A DNA stretch of 64,000 bases, taken from the NCBI GenBank assembly GCA_021816775.1, contig JAKAXA010000017.1, forward strand, positions 1 through 64,000. The letters run 5' to 3'. Source of the DNA: Pseudomonadota bacterium (GTDB taxonomy: Bacteria > Pseudomonadota > Gammaproteobacteria > Steroidobacterales > Steroidobacteraceae). Each line of letters opens with the position of its first letter. Position 1 is the first letter of the stretch. The notes beneath the pieces were generated by a model that searched no databases, was not told the DNA's origin, and worked only from the letters and a program-made list of their open reading frames with translations. A program made the position numbers and the translations under genes. This document shows, in pieces, positions 34,425 to 45,977 of this stretch.

Positions 34425-37034
34425 TTACCAGTGGTATTTGACCATTACGTTGACTTCACGGCCAAGGATCGATCGGCCGAAACCGACGTTATTCTGCACC
34501 GTGTTGCCGCCGAACCGGGCGTTACCCTCGGTTAACCCCAGCTGGTTGGTGAGGTTTGAGCCGAGCACGCGGATCTCCCAGTGTGACCCGATCATGGCAT
34601 CGACGCCCGCAGCCAGGTCGTAATAGGCGGGCAGCGGCGACAATCCCGTGTTGTCCTGATAGCGCAGGCCAATGTCCTCGTACGTCAACTCCTCGGTCAA
34701 TGTGCCCCAGCTGAACGCCTGTATGTCGCTCGGGGTTATCCGGAACTGATACTTCGGCAGACGCGCGAGCTGGTTGCCGTTGATCGTGCCGCAGACCGTC
34801 TGATTGTTGATGTTCGTGTACAGGAAGCAGCCGCGGAAGTTGGTGTAATAAGCGTCTTCCCAGTTGCCGTTGACCGCTATCCTGAAGGACCGCAGAGCCG
34901 AGATATCACTCGCCGCGAAGGGGCTGACACTCCCCGTGAGGCTCACGCCGGTGGAGGTCGATCCGTAGGTGGAAGCCGGGCCGATCGGCACATTATTGAT
35001 ATTCGTGGGGGTGTACGCGATGCCCTTGAATGTCTTGCGGTAGACCGATGCGTCGATGTAGGTCCAGCGGTTCTGAACCTTGAAACCGAACTCGTAGTTC
35101 TGCACCGTTTGCAGCGGCACTCTGCTCGGGCAGCCGTTCGAGCCGTTGTAGACATTGCAGCGGACGTCGTCGAAGTTCTCGAAGAGCACTCCATTATTGA
35201 TGCGCACATAGGCGCTCATGTGGTTGTTGAACTGGTAATTCGCGCCCACGGAGTACGTTGGCATGGTGTTGTTTTCGTGGCCGTGCGACCACGTGCCGTT
35301 CGGCAGTTCCACCGCATTGTCCCACAGGTCGTACTGCGTCCCCATCTGGACCGGCGAGCTGTTGGTCGTCTCCTGAGACAAATTGATGTGCTCGACGCGG
35401 ATCCCGGCGTCGAACAGCCATTTGTCAATCTTCCATTGATCGGCGAAGTAGGGGGCAATGTTCGTGGCGCTGCCGTTCTGCAGGATGTAGTAGCCGCCGT
35501 TGGCATTGACGATGCCCTGCGGGCTGGACACCTGGTAGATGTTGCCACCCGCGGTGGCTGACAGGATGATCGGCGCCGCGTTCGGCCGATTCGTGATCAG
35601 CACGTTGGAGCTGAGCGACCAGTTGTCGCTCATGGTGTAGTGGGCGAGGTACAGGCCCAGGGTCGCGGTATTGCCGAAGCCGAGGTCCTTGTTTACACGA
35701 AATTCATCGATGTAGCTGCGGATCCTCTTCTGCACGTACCAGACCTGCTGGGTGACCACGCTCTGATTGAGGTTCGCGGGCTGGCCGTTGGCATAGGTGG
35801 CCTGCACCATGCTCGGGGTCAGGATGCTGGGCAGGGTCAAGCCCGAAAGGAACGACGACAGCGTGGAGGGATTGCCGTTGTTGATCAGAGCGTGCGTCGG
35901 CACCAGGCCGCCATCGAAGATGAAGTTGTTGCTGATGGACCAGCCGTTGCCCAATCGGTCGTGCATCGCCGAGCCGATATAGTTCAGATCCGCGCCTCGG
36001 CCCTTGCTGATGTTGTCGTTCTCGAAGCAGTTGCACGCCGGATTCGGGACCTGGAAATTCTCGAGCTGGTAGCTGTTGTAGGTGGAATTGAGCTGATCGA
36101 AGCCGGGATAGACCCCAACCGAGCCGTTGTGCACGGTATAGGGGAAGTCCGCGACCCATTGATTATGGTCGTGCAGGGTTCGGGCCCAGAACATGATCGA
36201 GCCATGGGCGAGATCATGCTTCAATGTGACGGTCAGCTGCCCGCCGTCGTCAGCGGGATATTGGGGATTTCGGATACCGTTTGATTTGCGGTAAAAGCCA
36301 CCGATGCTGCCGTACCAGCCGTCAGTGAGCTTGCCGCTCGTGAACGCATCGATGCGGTAGAGGCCCTGGGATCCGTAAGTGACGCCTACGTCCCCTTTTT
36401 CCCGGTCCGAGCCGGTGCGCAGGATGAAGTTGGCCGTCGCGCCCGGCTGGCCCGGGCCGAAGATTGCGCTGGGTCCGCCTTGGACAATCTCGACCCGTTT
36501 GACGGTGTCGTCCATGCGGATCAGCGAGCTGTTGTCCATGAACGACAGAAACGGAGCGCCGTAGAGGGGCGAACCCTCGATCATGGTCGTGAAATACGGT
36601 GAATCGCCGCCGCCGAGCGGAAACCCGGCCACGTCGATATTGACGCCGGTTTGTCCGCCGGAGGCTTCCGGCCAAACGCCGGGCGAAAGTTTATAGATCT
36701 CCGCTGCGCTCGAGGGGTCCGACATTGCGATCTGATGTCTCGACAGTGCAACGATGTTGTAGCTCGCGTCCAGCTGTTTCACGGCCATCGCCGTGGCGGT
36801 CACGACAACTTCCTGCAGCGGCTCGGCCGGCAGAGACGCCGTGGCGTGTGGCTTGGCCGGCGCCGGCTTGGCGAGCGCCGTGCCGGAGGCCGTGAGCAGG
36901 GCGGCTCCGCCGAGAATGCTGGCAACCACCGCGGCGACGCTGTGGGGCGCGGCGGTGCTGCGGGCACCGCGTGTCGCCGGATGCATTGCCGGGCCGACGC
37001 CCGCGCGGGGCGCCTTCTTCTTGGTCACTCTCAT
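34425..37034 (-). CDS. TonB-dependent outer-membrane receptor (carbohydrate locus)
   Basis: An 869-residue receptor. After a twin-Arg-free signal segment (about residues 30-56) comes a TonB-box-like stretch QEVVVTATA, the plug domain (about 80-220; KRVEIVQGGPSAIFGPGQPGATAN is the end of the plug) and a 22-strand barrel ending in aromatic YHW. It should import a large or scarce ligand using TonB energy. The shared operator/promoter with the trehalase and glycosidase genes points to an oligosaccharide ligand such as an alpha-glucoside (inference); siderophore uptake is the alternative. ATG 37034 has AGGAGG about 8 nt upstream. The predicted leader is about 340 nt. Confidence 0.9.
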   Translation of the reverse strand: MRVTKKKAPRAGVGPAMHPATRGARSTAAPHSVAAVVASILGGAALLTASGTALAKPAPAKPHATASLPAEPLQEVVVTATAMAVKQLDASYNIVALSRHQIAMSDPSSAAEIYKLSPGVWPEASGGQTGVNIDVAGFPLGGGDSPYFTTMIEGSPLYGAPFLSFMDNSSLIRMDDTVKRVEIVQGGPSAIFGPGQPGATANFILRTGSDREKGDVGVTYGSQGLYRIDAFTSGKLTDGWYGSIGGFYRKSNGIRNPQYPADDGGQLTVTLKHDLAHGSIMFWARTLHDHNQWVADFPYTVHNGSVGVYPGFDQLNSTYNSYQLENFQVPNPACNCFENDNISKGRGADLNYIGSAMHDRLGNGWSISNNFIFDGGLVPTHALINNGNPSTLSSFLSGLTLPSILTPSMVQATYANGQPANLNQSVVTQQVWYVQKRIRSYIDEFRVNKDLGFGNTATLGLYLAHYTMSDNWSLSSNVLITNRPNAAPIILSATAGGNIYQVSSPQGIVNANGGYYILQNGSATNIAPYFADQWKIDKWLFDAGIRVEHINLSQETTNSSPVQMGTQYDLWDNAVELPNGTWSHGHENNTMPTYSVGANYQFNNHMSAYVRINNGVLFENFDDVRCNVYNGSNGCPSRVPLQTVQNYEFGFKVQNRWTYIDASVYRKTFKGIAYTPTNINNVPIGPASTYGSTSTGVSLTGSVSPFAASDISALRSFRIAVNGNWEDAYYTNFRGCFLYTNINNQTVCGTINGNQLARLPKYQFRITPSDIQAFSWGTLTEELTYEDIGLRYQDNTGLSPLPAYYDLAAGVDAMIGSHWEIRVLGSNLTNQLGLTEGNARFGGNTVQNNVGFGRSILGREVNVMVKYHW

Positions 37035-37780
37035 GCAAGATCCTCCTATCGGATAGCTGAAGATGTCAGGGCTGATGGGCCGCGCCGGCTGACGCGCGCA
37101 AAGGCAAGACAGGAATGTTTGTGAGTGGAATCGGCGCGTAAGGACTGGACAGTCCCTGCGCTGCGGCTGGCATCACACCCCGGTGTTGCACCGAGGTCAC
37201 ATCGACAGGTCCACTGCCGCCACGCCGCGTGCTGCGTTCGGACGCGCCCCGAGGACGGCTTCGCGCAAGGCGATCCGGCTGCGGCGGATGCAGGTCCAAC
37301 GACAAGGAGCACGGCGGTTCCCCCCCGAAATACCGCTGAAAGAGTCGATATCATCCCGAGCAAGATCGATGACATCGATAACAAATGATATCGATGTCAT
37401 GATTTCAATGCAATAGCACGTGTGGCGCGCGGCGCAACGAGGGGCTCGGCAGCGGTGCGCGGGCGCGGTTTCGGATGTGGTAAGAACGCAACGCGCCGGC
37501 CGCCGGGTTCGACGCCTCAGTATTATCAGAGACTTACGGTATACGCGGAAGAGCGCGCGCCTCCAGGCGCTGTGAGTTGGCTGCCCGCGCGGCGTGCGGC
37601 TCACGGGGTGGCCGGAAGTCTGAGCACGGTGCGGGGGCGGTGGAGGCCGGCGGCGGCGCGAGCCGGTGAGAGGGGCGCAGCACGGCGCGCGCCGCCGGGT
37701 TTGTCGGATATATCCCGTGGACCAAATCCCACAGCACGCCGCATCTTCGCGCCGCCCGCAGGGCCAAGCGCAAGGTCGGC
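37035..37780. other. long intergenic region: receptor leader and operator
   Basis: About 745 bp without a supported gene. The half near the receptor is its predicted 5' leader (about 37035-37378) with no known riboswitch. The operator and promoter lie at 37345-37413. From 37414 to 37780 I see only the region upstream of the XRE gene, without a clear promoter. Confidence 0.45.
37345..37413 (-). promoter_or_regulatory. TonB receptor promoter with operator shared with the glycosidase genes
   Basis: On the minus strand, TTGCAT (37413-37408), a 17-bp spacer and TATCAT (37390-37385). The 16-mer ATGATATCGATGTCAT (37385-37400) is identical to the trehalase operator. A diverged site ATGACATCGATAACAA (37369-37384) abuts it, and together they hold a perfect 12-bp inverted repeat with 8-nt spacer. 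A further partial copy, TCGATATCAT (37345-37354), is in the leader. Confidence 0.8.
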
Positions 37781-38024
37781 ATGAAGGCGCCGCGTCACAC
37801 GAGTGTCAATCAGATTCCCGCGGTGTTCGGCCGGGTGCTGCGCGAGGAGCGCAGGCGCCAGAACATCTCGCAGGAGCAGCTGGCGCTGTACGCCGACGTC
37901 GATCGGACGTTCGTCAGTCAGATCGAGCGCGGCATCCGCCAGCCTACGCTCACCACCCTGGTGAAACTCTCGCGCGTCCTGCAGCTCGCGCCATCGACAC
38001 TGGTGGCGCGCATGGAGCGTTCCC

Positions 38025-38035
<11 letters not shown>
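37781..38035 (+). CDS. XRE-family helix-turn-helix regulator
   Basis: An 84-residue protein made almost entirely of a HTH_3 domain: [20 protein letters not shown], then the recognition helix in [16 protein letters not shown] and a closing helix. It binds DNA as a dimer, probably; target unknown. It lacks a ligand domain. AAGG lies 6 nt before the ATG. The gene's last 11 bp overlap the end of the convergent typA gene. It might regulate a neighbour, but its size is unlike LacI-type proteins expected for the nearby operators. Confidence 0.85.
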
Positions 38036-39866
<1,831 letters not shown>

Positions 39867-40017
39867 GGGGGAAGGCGAGGCCGACTCGCGGCCGGGTGAC
39901 AAAGACTTAGAATGATAGCACAGGTGGCCTGCCCCGGGCCGGGCGCGTTCCGTCCGGGTCGCGAGGGCACTATCATGCCGCCACGCCCAAGCTCTGAATC
40001 GTCTTCGGGGGAAACCC

Positions 40018-41649
40018 ATGTGCGCCAGACCTTCCACCACGCCCGACTGTGACGCGCTGATCATCGGCGCCGGACACAACGGCCTGGTCTGCGCGGCCTA
40101 CCTGGCCGCCGCCGGCCTGCGCGTCACGATGCTCGAGCAGCGCGCCGTGCCCGGCGGGGCCGCGGTGACCGAGGAATTCCATCCGGGCTTCCGCAACTCG
40201 GTGGCCTCGTACACGGTGTCGCTCCTCAATCCCCGGGTCATCGCCGATCTCGAGCTCGCGCGCCACGGCCTGCGCATCGTCGAGCGGCGCCTCGGGAATT
40301 TCCTGCCCACCGAGGACGGGGACTACCTCGCCGTCGGCGCGGGCCGCACCGCCGCGCAGGTCGCGCGCTTCTCGGCGCGCGATGCCGGGCGGCTCGAGGA
40401 CTATTCGGCGCGGCTCGAGGCGATCGCCGATGTGCTGCGCGAGCTGGTGCTGCTCACCCCGCCGAACGTCGGCGAGGGCGGCTGGCGCGAGGCGCTGCCG
40501 GAGCTGCTGCGCACCGCCCGCCTCGGCGGGCGGCTGAGCCGCCTGGGGATGCCCCTGCGGCGCGAGCTGCTGACGCTGTTCGCGAGCTCCGCGGGCGATT
40601 ACCTCGACGGCTGGTTCGAGAGCGATCCGATCAAGGCCGTCTACGGCTTCGATGGCATCGTGGGCAACTACGCGAGCCCGTATGCGGCGGGCAGCGCCTA
40701 CGTGCTGCTGCATCATGCCTTCGGCGAGGTGAACGGGCGCAAGGGCACCTGGGGCCACGCCATCGGCGGCATGGGCGCGATCACCCAGGCCATGGCGCGC
40801 TGCTGCGCGTCGCGCGGGGTCGAGATCCGCCTGGAGAGCCCGGTGCGCGAGGTGCTCGTGGAGCAGGGCAGGGTGATCGGGGCGCGCACCGAGACCGGCG
40901 AGACGGTGCGTGCCCGGGCGGTCATCGGTAACGTCAATCCGAGGCTGCTCTACCTGCGCTTGCTCGATCCGGCGGCGCTGCCGGCGGATTTTCGCGAGCG
41001 CATCGAGCGGTGGCGCTGCGGCTCGGGCACGTTCCGCATGAACGTGGCGCTCGCCGAGCTGCCTCAGTTCAGCTGCCTGCCGGCGCACGGGGTCGCCGAC
41101 CATCACACCGCGGGGATCATCCTCGCCCCGACGCTCGCCTACATGGAGCGGGCGTATTTCGATGCGCGCACGCACGGCTGGTCGCGCCGGCCAATCATCG
41201 AGCTGGTGATCCCCTCGACGCTCGATGAGACGCTCGCCCCCGCGGGGGCGCACGTGGCGAGCCTGTTCTGCCAGCACGTTGCGCCTGTGCTGCCGAACGG
41301 GCAGTCCTGGGACGCACACCGCGAGGCGGTGGCCGACCTGATGATCGACACCGTCGATGCCTACGCCCCGAACTTCAAGCGCGCGGTGCTCGGCCGGCAG
41401 ATCATGAGCCCGCTCGATCTGGAGCGCACCTTCGGGCTCATCGGCGGCGATATCTTCCACGGCGCGCTCAGCCTCGATCAACTCTTCTCCGCCCGTCCCG
41501 TGTTGGGCCATGCGCATTACCGCGGTCCGCTGCCGGGGCTGTACATGTGCGGCTCGGGGACTCATCCGGGCGGCGGGGTCACCGGCGCGCCCGGGCACAA
41601 CGCCGCGCGCGAGATCCTCGCGGACCTGCGGCGCCGGCCGGCGCGCTGA
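40018..41649 (+). CDS. FAD-dependent oxidoreductase (phytoene-desaturase/PYROXD2-like)
   Basis: A 543-residue flavoprotein. N-terminal dinucleotide fold GAGHNG (17-22) with the acidic end of strand 2 ([12 protein letters not shown]), and a C-terminal FAD block [24 protein letters not shown]. It is closest in layout to the CrtI/CrtISO-like branch named pyridine nucleotide-disulfide oxidoreductase domain protein 2; a role in carotenoid chemistry is not implied, since no carotenoid genes adjoin. TATCAT at 39971-39976 may be the -10; GGGGGAAA is the ribosome site. It precedes the ABC exporter gene by 44 bp, possibly co-transcribed. Confidence 0.85.
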   Translation: MCARPSTTPDCDALIIGAGHNGLVCAAYLAAAGLRVTMLEQRAVPGGAAVTEEFHPGFRNSVASYTVSLLNPRVIADLELARHGLRIVERRLGNFLPTEDGDYLAVGAGRTAAQVARFSARDAGRLEDYSARLEAIADVLRELVLLTPPNVGEGGWREALPELLRTARLGGRLSRLGMPLRRELLTLFASSAGDYLDGWFESDPIKAVYGFDGIVGNYASPYAAGSAYVLLHHAFGEVNGRKGTWGHAIGGMGAITQAMARCCASRGVEIRLESPVREVLVEQGRVIGARTETGETVRARAVIGNVNPRLLYLRLLDPAALPADFRERIERWRCGSGTFRMNVALAELPQFSCLPAHGVADHHTAGIILAPTLAYMERAYFDARTHGWSRRPIIELVIPSTLDETLAPAGAHVASLFCQHVAPVLPNGQSWDAHREAVADLMIDTVDAYAPNFKRAVLGRQIMSPLDLERTFGLIGGDIFHGALSLDQLFSARPVLGHAHYRGPLPGLYMCGSGTHPGGGVTGAPGHNAAREILADLRRRPAR

Positions 41650-41693
41650 GCGGCGCTTGCAATCGGCCGCCGGCGCCTCCAATTCCAGCTTGG

Positions 41694-43544
41694 ATGTCGA
41701 CCACCGCGCACGCCCGCCGACCGGCGGCTCCGCCGCCGTCCGAGGCGCTGACGCTGCGCGCCTTCCTCGGCGTGTTCCGCTACGGCCGCCACGCGCTCGA
41801 GCTGGTCTGGTCGACCAACCGGTCCCTGACCGTCCTCTTTGCCGCGCTGACGCTGCTCGCCGGGGTGCTGCCCGTCTCGGTCGCGTACGTCGGCGGCTCG
41901 ATCGTCGATGCGGTCCTGGCGGCGATGCACGCCCACGGCGCAGGGATCCACCGCGTGCTCGAGTGGGTGATTCTCGAAGGGGTCCTGGTCGCGGCGCTCG
42001 CGGCGGCCGAGCGGGGCCTGACGCTCGCGCGCTCGCTCCTGCGCGTGCAGCTCGGACAGCGCGTCAACGAGATGATCCTGCAGAAGGCGGTGACGCTGGA
42101 ACTGCGCCACTTCGAGGACTCGGAGTTCTACGACAAGTTGACGCGGGCGCGCCGCGAGGCCTCCACCCGGCCCGTCAGCCTGGTCACGCAGACCTTCGGC
42201 ATGGCGCGCAACATCATCTCGCTGGTGAGCTTTGCCCTCCTGCTCGCGGCGTTCTCGCCCTGGACGGTGCTCGCGCTGCTGGTCGCCGGCGTTCCGGCAT
42301 TCATCGCCGAGGCGAAGTTCTCCGGGGACGCATTCCGGCTGTTCCGCTGGCGCTCGCCGGAGACGCGGATGCAGACCTATCTCGAGACCGTGCTCGCGCG
42401 CGAGGACTACGCCAAGGAAGTCAAGCTCTACGGGCTCGGTCCCCGGCTGCTCGAGCGCTATCGGGACATCTTTCGGCGGCTCTATCAGGCCGACCGCGCC
42501 TTGACGCTGCGCCGCGGCGGCTGGGGCTTCCTGCTCGGGCTGGTGGCGACCGTCACCCTGTACGCCGCCTACGCGTGGATCGCTTTGAGCGCCGTCGGCG
42601 GGCTGATCACGCTCGGGGCCATGACGCGGTACGTGGCGGCCTTTCGCCAGGGCCAGACGGCTGTCTCGGCGATGCTCGCCGCGATCGGCGGAATGTACGA
42701 GGACAACCTTTACCTCTCGACGCTGTACGAGTACCTGGAGACCTACGTACCGCCGCCTCCCGGCACGGTGCGCGCCGGTGCGCAGCCGGGGGACGGGATC
42801 CGCTTCGAGGACGTCAGCTTCGTCTATCCGGGCACCGACAGCCCGGCACTCGAGCACATCACGCTGCATCTGCGCCCGGGCCGCAGCCTCGCGCTGGTCG
42901 GGGAGAACGGCTCGGGCAAGACGACACTGATCAAACTGCTGACACGCCTGTATGCCCCGACCTCGGGGCGCATCCTTCTCGATGGGGCGGACCTCGCCGA
43001 GTGGGACGAGCAGCGGCTGCGCGAGCGCATCGGGGTGATCTTCCAGGACTTCGCGCGCTATCAGCTGCCAGCCGGCCACAACATCGGCGCGGGCGACGTG
43101 AGCGCCTTCGAGGACGAGGCGCGCTGGCGGGAGGCGGCGGCGAAGGGGCGCGCGAGCGAGTTCATCGAGGCGCTGCCGGCCGGTTATCACACTCAGCTCG
43201 GCAAGTGGTTCCAGGATGGACGCGAGCTCTCCGGCGGCCAGTGGCAGAAGGTGGCGCTGTCACGCGCGCTGATGCGCACCAGCGCGGATGTGCTGGTGCT
43301 CGATGAGCCGACCGCGGCGATGGATGCGCAGGCCGAGGCGGAGGTTTTCGAGCACGTCCGTCAGCTCGCCCGCGAGCGCATGACCATCCTCATCTCCCAC
43401 CGCTTCTCGACGGTGCGCATGGCAGATGAGATCGTCGTGCTCGAGCACGGGCGCATTCTCGAGCAGGGCAGCCACGAGCAGCTGATGCGCGCCGACGGGC
43501 TGTACGCGCGGCTGTTCGACCTGCAGGCGCGCGGCTACCGCTGA
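41694..43544 (+). CDS. ABC transporter, fused permease and ATPase (exporter)
   Basis: A 616-residue half-transporter. Residues about 30-330 hold six membrane helices; the nucleotide-binding domain has Walker A GENGSGKTT (403-411), the signature LSGGQ (512-516) and Walker B with D537-E538, then H in SHRFSTV. Such exporters act as homodimers on lipids, peptides or drugs; the substrate is unknown. ATG 41694 begins MSTTAHARR, and the longer frame in front is non-coding in character. It ends with a 10-bp overlap with the convergent lipoprotein gene. Confidence 0.9.
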   Translation: MSTTAHARRPAAPPPSEALTLRAFLGVFRYGRHALELVWSTNRSLTVLFAALTLLAGVLPVSVAYVGGSIVDAVLAAMHAHGAGIHRVLEWVILEGVLVAALAAAERGLTLARSLLRVQLGQRVNEMILQKAVTLELRHFEDSEFYDKLTRARREASTRPVSLVTQTFGMARNIISLVSFALLLAAFSPWTVLALLVAGVPAFIAEAKFSGDAFRLFRWRSPETRMQTYLETVLAREDYAKEVKLYGLGPRLLERYRDIFRRLYQADRALTLRRGGWGFLLGLVATVTLYAAYAWIALSAVGGLITLGAMTRYVAAFRQGQTAVSAMLAAIGGMYEDNLYLSTLYEYLETYVPPPPGTVRAGAQPGDGIRFEDVSFVYPGTDSPALEHITLHLRPGRSLALVGENGSGKTTLIKLLTRLYAPTSGRILLDGADLAEWDEQRLRERIGVIFQDFARYQLPAGHNIGAGDVSAFEDEARWREAAAKGRASEFIEALPAGYHTQLGKWFQDGRELSGGQWQKVALSRALMRTSADVLVLDEPTAAMDAQAEAEVFEHVRQLARERMTILISHRFSTVRMADEIVVLEHGRILEQGSHEQLMRADGLYARLFDLQARGYR

Positions 43545-43966
43545 CTTGCGCCGTGCGGCTTGTGCTCATCCTGGCGCATGCGCTGGTAATCGATGGGCTG
43601 GATGGTCTCGATCATGCACTTCCAGCCGTCCGCCGTCACGAAATCGAAGCGCGCCTGTGTCACCTCGATCGTCGAGGTGATGCCGATGCCGTGCGCGAAC
43701 AGCAGGTCGGTGCAGGGCGGGAACACGCTCATCAGGTAGGGCTGCTCGATGTTGGTCCACACCAGCAGCTTGTTCGCCGCGACGGGCGACCAGCGCTTGT
43801 AGCCGTTGACCCAGCGGATCTCCTTGACCGGCTTGCCCGCATAGGCTTCGTAGCGGCGCAGCTCGGCGGCCTGCCGCTCGCGCAGCGGCACGCCCGAGCA
43901 GGACGTGAGCACGAGCGGCGCCGCGAGCAGCGCCGCGCCAAGCAGCCGTTTGGACGAATTTCGCAT
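43535..43966 (-). CDS. DUF6491-like lipoprotein
   Basis: A 143-residue protein with signal peptide and lipobox LTSC (ALLAAPLVLTSC), so it is lipid-anchored. The mature part has the pattern EIRWVNGYKRWSPV...KLLVWT...PYLMSVFPPC and a second Cys near GWKCMIETI, resembling DUF6491. Function is unknown. ATG 43966 has AGGAG 9 nt upstream. Two Cys besides the lipobox could form a disulfide. Confidence 0.72.
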   Translation of the reverse strand: MRNSSKRLLGAALLAAPLVLTSCSGVPLRERQAAELRRYEAYAGKPVKEIRWVNGYKRWSPVAANKLLVWTNIEQPYLMSVFPPCTDLLFAHGIGITSTIEVTQARFDFVTADGWKCMIETIQPIDYQRMRQDEHKPHGASQR

Positions 43967-44052
43967 GGGCCGCGCTCCTGGGGGGTCGCCCCTGCTGAGA
44001 CAGGCAACGCTCGCAACGGCCGTCCGTTGACCGCGACGGAAGCGCCGTTCGC

Positions 44053-45948
44053 CTACTCGGGCGTCAGCACGACCGCCGCCAGCGGCGGCAGCCTCAGGGT
44101 AAGCGAATACGGGCGGCCGTGCGAGGGGTGCTGCTGCGCATCCGTCGCGCCCAGGTTGCCGATGCCGCTGCCACCGTACTCGGGCGCATCGCTGTTCAGC
44201 CGCTCGAGCCACCTCCCGCCGAGCGGCACGCCCACCCGGTAGTGCTCGCGGGGTACGGGCGTGAAGTTGCACGCCACCAGGACCATCTCGCGCGGGCCAT
44301 GACCGCGTCGCAGATACACGATCACGCTGTCGTCGGAGTTGTCGCAGTCGATCCACTCGAACCCGTCGGCGCTGAAGTCCCGCTGGTGCAGCGCCGGGGT
44401 GGCCCGGTACAGGCGGTTGAGGTCCCGCACCCACTGCTGTATCCCCCGGTGCGGCGCGAACTCGAGCAGGTGCCAATCGAGGCCCCGCTCGTGTTGCCAC
44501 TCGCTGGTCTGCGCGAACTCCCCGCCCATGAACAGCAGCTTCTTGCCGGGGTGGGTCCACAGGTACCCGTAGAGCAGGCGCAAATTGGCGAAGCGCTGCC
44601 ACGCATCGCCGGCCATCTTGCCGATCAGCGAGCCCTTGCCGTGCACCACCTCATCGTGCGAGAGCGGCAGCACGAAGTTCTCGTTGAAGGCGTACCAGAG
44701 GCTGAAAGTGATCTGGGCATGGTGGAACTTGCGGTACACCGGATCGGTCGCGAAGTACTTCAGCGTGTCGTGCATCCAGCCCATGTTCCACTTCATGCCG
44801 AACCCGAGGCCGCCGAGGTAGGTCGGGCGCGAGACCATGGGCCAGGCGGTCGACTCCTCGGCGATGGTGTGGGTGTCGGGATGGTCGCGGTACACCGCCA
44901 GGTTCATCTGCTTGATGAACTCCACCGCCTCCAGGTTCTCGCGGCCGCCGTAACGGTTGGGAATCCACTCGCCCTCGCGCCGCGCATAGTCGAGATAGAG
45001 CATGGAGGCGACCGCATCGACGCGCAGCGCATCGACGTGATAGGCCTCGAGCCAGAACAGCGCGCTGCTCAGGAGGAAGTTGCGCACCTCGGAGCGGCCG
45101 TAGTTGAAGATCGAGCTCTTCCAGTCGGGGTGGTGACCCTGACGCGGGTCGGCGTGCTCGTAGAGGTGGGTGCCGTCGAAGAAGGCGAGGCCGTGCTGGT
45201 CGGCCGGGAAGTGCGAGGGGACCCAGTCGAGGATGACGCCGATGCCGCGCTGGTGCAGATAATCGACGAAGTACATGAAGTCCTGGGGCGTGCCGTAGCG
45301 CGAGGTCGGCGCGAAAAACCCGGTCACCTGGTAGCCCCACGAGCCGTAGAAGGGGTGCTCCATCACCGGCAGCAGCTCGACGTGAGTGAAGCCCATGTCG
45401 GTGACGTGCGCGGCGACCGCTTCGGCGAGCTCCCGGTAGGTGAGCGGCCGGTTGTCCTGCCCGGGGACGCGCCGGAACGAGCCCAGGTGCAGCTCGTAGA
45501 TCGACCAGGGGGCCGCGAGCGCACTGCGCTCGGGGCGGTGAGCCAGCCACTCGGCATCGCCCCAGGCGTAGGCGAGATCCCATACCACCGAGGCGGTGCG
45601 CGGCGGGGTCTCGCAGTGAAAGGCGAACGGGTCGCTCTTGTCGACCGTGTAGCCCTGCTGGCGGGAGATTATGTGATACTTGTAGAGTGTCCCTGCGCCG
45701 AGGCCCGGCACGAACGCTTCCCAGATTCCCGAGGAGTCGGGGCGCGGCGCGAGCGGATGAGCGAGGCCGTTCCAGCCATTGAAATCGCCGATGACCGAGA
45801 CCGAGGCGGCGTTCGGCGCCCATACGGCGAACTGCGTGCCCGCCGGGCGGCCCTCGCCCGCGGGCAGCGTGTGCGAGCCGAGCTTCTCGTAGGCGCGGCC
45901 GTGCGTCCCTTCGCGAAACAGATAAATGTCATGTTCGGTGAGCAGCAC
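44053..45948 (-). CDS. glgB: 1,4-alpha-glucan branching enzyme (GlgB)
   Basis: A 631-residue GH13_9 enzyme that makes alpha-1,6 branches in glycogen. A CBM48-like N-terminal module ([20 protein letters not shown]) precedes the TIM barrel: [19 protein letters not shown], nucleophile D311 (RVDAVASML), acid/base E364 (IAEESTAWP) and [12 protein letters not shown], then a C-terminal beta domain. The start is GTG 45948: it matches the usual [16 protein letters not shown]-terminus and lies 6 nt past a -10 (TACACT, 45960-45955), indicating leaderless mRNA. The glgC, glgA and glgX genes are not nearby. It is divergent from GDPD with starts about 30 bp apart. Confidence 0.95.
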   Translation of the reverse strand: MLLTEHDIYLFREGTHGRAYEKLGSHTLPAGEGRPAGTQFAVWAPNAASVSVIGDFNGWNGLAHPLAPRPDSSGIWEAFVPGLGAGTLYKYHIISRQQGYTVDKSDPFAFHCETPPRTASVVWDLAYAWGDAEWLAHRPERSALAAPWSIYELHLGSFRRVPGQDNRPLTYRELAEAVAAHVTDMGFTHVELLPVMEHPFYGSWGYQVTGFFAPTSRYGTPQDFMYFVDYLHQRGIGVILDWVPSHFPADQHGLAFFDGTHLYEHADPRQGHHPDWKSSIFNYGRSEVRNFLLSSALFWLEAYHVDALRVDAVASMLYLDYARREGEWIPNRYGGRENLEAVEFIKQMNLAVYRDHPDTHTIAEESTAWPMVSRPTYLGGLGFGMKWNMGWMHDTLKYFATDPVYRKFHHAQITFSLWYAFNENFVLPLSHDEVVHGKGSLIGKMAGDAWQRFANLRLLYGYLWTHPGKKLLFMGGEFAQTSEWQHERGLDWHLLEFAPHRGIQQWVRDLNRLYRATPALHQRDFSADGFEWIDCDNSDDSVIVYLRRGHGPREMVLVACNFTPVPREHYRVGVPLGGRWLERLNSDAPEYGGSGIGNLGATDAQQHPSHGRPYSLTLRLPPLAAVVLTPE

Positions 45949-45960
45949 CCGCCGAGTGTA
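45949..45960 (-). promoter_or_regulatory. -10 element of predicted leaderless glgB transcript
   Basis: TACACT (45960-45955) followed by 6 nt and the GTG start (45948-45946). It lies in the 5' region shared with the divergent GDPD gene. Confidence 0.55.
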
Positions 45961-45977
45961 GCAACTGCGTGATGTCA

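Noticed and set aside
37125-37388. 87-aa ORF in the TonB receptor leader
   Set aside because: Ends inside the operator, has no motif and lies over predicted leader sequence on the opposite strand.
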